In this document: positions 59,751 to 63,290 of the stretch, piece after piece | Layout of the letters: each line of letters opens with the position of its first letter | Numbering within the stretch: the stretch's first letter is position 1 | DNA from: JAJPHT01 sp035526585 | GTDB taxonomy: Archaea; Thermoplasmatota; SW-10-69-26; JACQPN01; JAJPHT01 | Direction: 5' to 3' | Assembly: GCA_035526585.1 (NCBI GenBank) | Contig: DATLCC010000109.1 | Coordinates: forward strand, 1-63,290 | Length of the DNA: 63,290 bases | The notes under the pieces: model-generated | Databases searched by the model: none | What the model saw: only the letters and a program-made list of their open reading frames with translations | What the model was told of the DNA's origin: nothing | Position numbers and translations under genes: made by a program

Positions 59751-60551
59751 TCACTTCCTGCGGACCAGCGCGAGTCCCGCCGCGATCGCCACGAGGGCGA
59801 GAAGGCCCGGCGCCGGCGTCTTGGCCGGGCTCGCGGTGACGAGGGGGCCCTTGATCTCGAACGGGATCTCCGGCAGGCTTGCGTGCCCGATGCCGTGCTG
59901 GTCGCTCGCGACCGTGAGGACGTAGGATCCCGGCGAGGGGAAGACGCGCGAGAAGACGACGCTTCCCATGCGGCCCGGGGGCAGCGTGACGTCCTCCGTG
60001 TCGACGGGGGTCCCGTTCACGAGGCGCGAAAGCCGCCCGCTCGCCGGTTCCTTCGCGGCGACGACGATCCCGGTCTCATCGTCGAGGAAGAACAGCTCCG
60101 CGTTCACGGGTCTCTCCGCATAGTGGTAGTTCGTGCGCAGGTTGCTCGACTCCAGCCACACCGAGGTCGGCGGGTAGACATGGATCGGGATGCGCCGCAA
60201 TACGCCCTCGGTGTGGACGAGGAATGTCCACTCGCCGGGCGCGGGGAACGCGGCCTCGACCCGGAATCCACCCTCGCGATGCGTGACGGTCGCGTTCATC
60301 TGGCCCGCTCCCGTGGCCTCGATCTCCACGCTCGCATTCGGGAGCACCTCCGGCTTCCCTGAGGCGTTGGACACGACCGTCCCGTTGAACGTGACCGGAT
60401 CCTGCGCCTTGACCACGACCCGGTCAGCCTGGAGGAACACCGCGAGACCATCGGCTTGCGCGGAGAAGACGCCGGTGAAGTCCCCGATGTGGGCCAGCGC
60501 GGAAGGCGCCACGAGGATCGCCGCGAGAAGGGTCAGGACCAGCGCGCGCAT
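59751..60551 (-). CDS. Secreted surface protein with PGF-CTERM-like tail
   Basis: The product has 266 residues. A signal peptide (MRALVLTLLAAILVAPSALA) is followed by beta-sandwich segments and NxT/S sequons. The end is TPAPGLLALVAIAAGLALVRRK broken into motif, helix and basic tail, close to PGF-CTERM signals cut by archaeosortase, with PAPG in place of PGF. If so, the mature protein is lipid-anchored. Function unknown. Confidence 0.7.
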   Translation of the reverse strand: MRALVLTLLAAILVAPSALAHIGDFTGVFSAQADGLAVFLQADRVVVKAQDPVTFNGTVVSNASGKPEVLPNASVEIEATGAGQMNATVTHREGGFRVEAAFPAPGEWTFLVHTEGVLRRIPIHVYPPTSVWLESSNLRTNYHYAERPVNAELFFLDDETGIVVAAKEPASGRLSRLVNGTPVDTEDVTLPPGRMGSVVFSRVFPSPGSYVLTVASDQHGIGHASLPEIPFEIKGPLVTASPAKTPAPGLLALVAIAAGLALVRRK

Positions 60552-60635
60552 GCGAGGGCAATCCTGGGACCGGTCTTCAACCTGCCCCGCGACCGAAGGC
60601 GCTCATGCTCGCCGGCGCGCGCCCACACATGAGCC

Positions 60636-60690
60636 GCACCTGCACCCCACCTGCACCGCACCTGCACCGCACCTGTGGCCCACGTGCGCG
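60636..60690 (+). repeat. Repeat R13: five perfect 11-base units, no hairpin
   Basis: GCACCTGCACC, CCACCTGCACC, GCACCTGCACC, GCACCTGTGGC and CCACGTGCGCG follow one another without gaps from 60636 to 60690. The array ends one base before the stop codon of the subtilase gene (60692). Confidence 0.7.
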
Positions 60691-60691
60691 C

Positions 60692-62560
60692 TCACGCGCT
60701 CCCGACGACCACGAGCGCGAAGGGCTGCGGCCCCATCGGCACGCTCCAGCCGCGCACGCGGATCGTGTACTCGCCCGTCTCCGTCGCATCGAGGAGCACG
60801 CGCTCCACGACGTTCGCGCGGTCCGGCGCGCCAAGCGCGGCGTTGCCTAGAGTGACGGCGCCCGAAGGCGCTTCGACCTCGAGGTCCAGGTCGTTCACGA
60901 GCGCGGGCGATGCGCCAGGCGCGGCCGCGTGGTCCGTCCACGCCACGACGACGCGCAGGGGCCCGCCGCTTGCCGTCGCGGTCGTCGTCCACTGGTCGCC
61001 GGTCGAAAGGGCGGCGTCTTCGTCATGGATGGTGAGCCCGGCCCCAGGCGCGAGCGCGTCGTCGAGCTGCGGGCGGCCCCACCCCTGCTCCGCAGGCGTC
61101 GCGCCCAGGTCGTCGGCGCTCGCGACGAGCACCGCACGCACGAGCGCGGAGGAGGCGTCGCGGGCGTCGGCGGGAGTGGCGACGCCGCTCGGGTAGAACC
61201 CTTTGGCGAACTGGTCGCGCACGAGCGTCGCCGCGCCGGCCGCGACGGGCGTCGCTTGGCTCGTGCCGCTCACGCAACGATATGCGGTCGGGCCCGCGAG
61301 GGCCGCGCTCGTGACGCACGCGCCCGGCGCGACGAGATCGGGCTTCACGCGGCCATCGCCCGCGGGGCCGCGCGTGCTGAAGGGCTCCACCGTCTCGTTC
61401 GCCGCGTCGCTGCGCGACGCGCCGATCGCGAGCACGCTCTTCGCCATCGTCTCGGGCCGGAAGATCCCGCTCGTGCCGCCGTTCCCCATGCTGCGGAGGA
61501 TGAGGAAGTCCCGGTGCTCCCATGCGTACGCGTCGTGGTCGTGCGCGACAAGGGCGTACTCGCCCGAGGCGCTCGACACGCCCCAGCTGTTGCTGTGCAC
61601 GCGCGCGCCGATCTCGTACGCGGGCTGCCAGTACCCGGTGTAGTTCGCGAGCACCTGGAAGCCGCGCGTGGTCGTCGCGTCGCACACGGCAAGGCGCGCG
61701 GCGAAAGCGACGCCATCGTGGCCATCCCGCACTCCAAGGACGCCGGCGTCACCCGCGAGCGTGCCGGCGACGTGCGTGCCGTGGCCATCGTCGTCGTCGA
61801 GGTCGCCCCGCAGGCCTCCGGCATCGAGGGGCGCGTAGTAGAGGGCGACCTTGCGATGCCAGGGAGAGGGAACGTTCTGGATCAGAGGAAGAGGGTCTGC
61901 GAACATCTCGTGGAGCGTGCGCCCGGCCCCGTTCTGCAAGGGCGCGTCGGTATCGAGGCCCGTGTCGCAGTAGGCGACGATCTGGCTGCTCCCGTTCACC
62001 CCGCGCGCGTGGAGGGGCCAAGCCTCGTTCTCGCCGCTCTGGACGATGCTCGACGCGCGCTCGTTGTCCAGCGTCGCCTCGCGGCGAAGGGGCTCGACCC
62101 ATCGGATCTCCTCGTGGGCGAGAAGCCTCGAGAGCGGGACAGCGCTGAGCGTCCCATCGAGCACGAGGTCGCCCGCGGGCGCGACACGCATGCCTTCGAG
62201 CGCGAGGCGAGCGGCGAGGGCACTGATATCAGAACCAGGATAGGCGAGAAGGCGGACGTCGCGCGTGTCTGGACCGACCTCGCGAGAGACTCGGCTCGTG
62301 GGAGCGACGTCCTCCACGCCAAGGACGGCGGAGCGCTCGAGCAGCGCGGCGCGCGCATGCGGCGTGAGCTGCACGAGGAAACCGAAAGGCGGCACGAACT
62401 CGGCCGGCTCGCCCGCGAGATCGACAAGGAACGCGCGCTCCGAGGGCGCGACAGGGCCCTCGTAACGCACGACCTGCCACATGCTCGCGCCGCCGCCCGC
62501 GGGCGCCGCGAGGGGCGCGAGGAGGAGCAAGGCGAGCACGAGGGCGATGCGGGCCTCCAC
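60692..62560 (-). CDS. Secreted subtilisin-family (S8) serine protease
   Basis: The product has 622 residues. A signal peptide (MEARIALVLALLLLAPLAAP) and an inhibitor-like propeptide (about 40-160) precede the catalytic domain. The triad is visible: D199 in VAYCDTGLD, H260 in DGHGTHVAGT and S434 in SGTSQATP, with the oxyanion Asn in SMGNGG (N360). A C-terminal beta domain with VVVAWTDHAAAP resembles those of archaeal and bacterial subtilases. GTG 62560 starts the signal; the longer frame is unlikely. No membrane anchor is seen. Confidence 0.92.
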   Translation of the reverse strand: MEARIALVLALLLLAPLAAPAGGGASMWQVVRYEGPVAPSERAFLVDLAGEPAEFVPPFGFLVQLTPHARAALLERSAVLGVEDVAPTSRVSREVGPDTRDVRLLAYPGSDISALAARLALEGMRVAPAGDLVLDGTLSAVPLSRLLAHEEIRWVEPLRREATLDNERASSIVQSGENEAWPLHARGVNGSSQIVAYCDTGLDTDAPLQNGAGRTLHEMFADPLPLIQNVPSPWHRKVALYYAPLDAGGLRGDLDDDDGHGTHVAGTLAGDAGVLGVRDGHDGVAFAARLAVCDATTTRGFQVLANYTGYWQPAYEIGARVHSNSWGVSSASGEYALVAHDHDAYAWEHRDFLILRSMGNGGTSGIFRPETMAKSVLAIGASRSDAANETVEPFSTRGPAGDGRVKPDLVAPGACVTSAALAGPTAYRCVSGTSQATPVAAGAATLVRDQFAKGFYPSGVATPADARDASSALVRAVLVASADDLGATPAEQGWGRPQLDDALAPGAGLTIHDEDAALSTGDQWTTTATASGGPLRVVVAWTDHAAAPGASPALVNDLDLEVEAPSGAVTLGNAALGAPDRANVVERVLLDATETGEYTIRVRGWSVPMGPQPFALVVVGSA

Positions 62561-62666
62561 GCACCAAAGGCTCGCTGGCAGGCTATGAACCCTCTCGGTG
62601 GTCCGGCTCCGCGATCCGACGGCGACCCCTCCCAGCCTTCTTGGGAACCTCGTCGCTTGCCCATGC

Positions 62667-63290
62667 ATGCGGAAGGAAGAGAGCCTGAGCGTCGCCGACG
62701 CCGAGGCGCTGGCGAACGAGCTGAAGGCGCTGGCGAGCCCGCTGCGCCTGGCGATCCTCTGGTCGCTTCGGTTCCCGAAGAAGGTCGCCGACATCCGATT
62801 GCCCGCCGGTGCCGAGTGGGCGGGCTTTCAGGCAGAGCGATCGCTCACCCGGTCCACCGTCACCCACCATGTGGAGCTCTTGGCCGGCGAAGGATTCGTC
62901 GAGCGCGTGGACGAGGAAGGCCGGTACGTCGTGAATCAGCAACGGATGTTCTCGTTCCTCGAAGGCCTCGGCGGGCTCGCGCGGTTGAAGCCCGTCGTCG
63001 ACCTCGATGTGCGAGAGACCGTCGCGGTCGACGCGCGCGAGCCGCCGCCGCTTCCCACCGGACCGCGCCTCCTTCTCGTGTCAGGCCCGAAGGAAGGGCA
63101 GGCCCTCGCCTTCGACGGCGAAGGGCCGTGGACGATCGGTCGCGGACCCACCGCGCATCTGCGCCTCGAATACGACCCCCACGTGAGCCGCGCGCATGTC
63201 GTCGTTTCTCGCGACGCGGCCGGCGCCCTTGTGATCGAGCGCGCAGCGGAAGCGAAGAACGTGCCGCTTCTCAACTACAGGGCGCTCCCT
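62667..63290 (+). CDS. Winged-helix regulator fused to an FHA domain (3' end outside window)
   Basis: The frame is open from ATG 62667 to the right edge, 208 codons. Residues about 8-85 form an ArsR-like winged helix (ELKALASPLRLAILWSL, SLTRSTVTHHVELLAGEGFV). Residues about 130-200 form an FHA domain with GPWTIGRG and HVSRAHVVVS, the phosphothreonine-binding signature. The fusion suggests a DNA-binding protein controlled by protein phosphorylation. It is divergent from the subtilase, 106 bases away. The C-terminus is missing. Confidence 0.8.
   Translation, partial: MRKEESLSVADAEALANELKALASPLRLAILWSLRFPKKVADIRLPAGAEWAGFQAERSLTRSTVTHHVELLAGEGFVERVDEEGRYVVNQQRMFSFLEGLGGLARLKPVVDLDVRETVAVDAREPPPLPTGPRLLLVSGPKEGQALAFDGEGPWTIGRGPTAHLRLEYDPHVSRAHVVVSRDAAGALVIERAAEAKNVPLLNYRALP

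Overview
The window is very GC-rich and densely coded, and it looks archaeal. Visible archaeal markers are RNA polymerase subunit L, exosome subunit Csl4 with a zinc ribbon, an archaeal-length TruD, a METTL5-like methylase, a DUF2070 membrane protein, a PolB2-like polymerase operon, TATA boxes 25-40 bases before starts (one apparently leaderless), and GGTGAT or GGAGG ribosome sites. A bacterial-type DnaK-GrpE-DnaJ set, many PKD surface proteins and lipoproteins point to an uncultured, high-GC euryarchaeote, perhaps of the Thermoplasmatota. That placement is inference.

Layout. 1-3.1 kb: the end of a large PKD/Ig-like surface protein and a small secreted protein. 3.4-6.2 kb: an AbrB-like regulator behind a phased CTAG array, two paralogous serine recombinases and a winged-helix regulator. 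6.3-9.4 kb: an overlapping operon of a RadA-like protein without Walker A, a small helical protein and a PolB2-like polymerase. 9.5-12.9 kb: truD, rpoL, csl4, a methyltransferase and a possible SecB-like protein. 12.9-15.3 kb: a secreted cupredoxin and an Asp/Gly repeat protein. 15.4-21.1 kb: dnaJ, dnaK and grpE with intercalated genes. 21.2-29.2 kb: glycerol-3-phosphate dehydrogenase, pyrG, an amidohydrolase, a MarC protein, an SRPBCC protein, a lipoprotein and carA. 29.4-36.8 kb: two back-to-back ABC-2 exporter modules, each with a membrane-anchored extracellular protein. 36.8-42.7 kb: surface proteins, including a PNGase A-like amidase, a TMEM175-like channel and a BNR-repeat lipoprotein. 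43.0-46.2 kb: carB. 46.3-52.3 kb: a histidine kinase, a membrane glycosyltransferase, DUF309, MFS and acyltransferase genes. 52.3-63.3 kb: a protein with nine PKD domains, DUF2070, a matrixin-like protease, a PGF-CTERM-like surface protein, a subtilase and the start of a winged-helix/FHA regulator.

The most unusual signal is a dispersed intergenic repeat, about 13 copies (R1-R13). Each is a run of 10-11-base units close to CCASSTGGNGS, usually ending in a hairpin of two 8-base arms around a GGNCGA-type loop. Arms change together between copies (ACG/CGT against AGG/CCT). Copies sit in either orientation, often touching stop codons, and three lie inside the chaperone cluster. I do not recognise the family.
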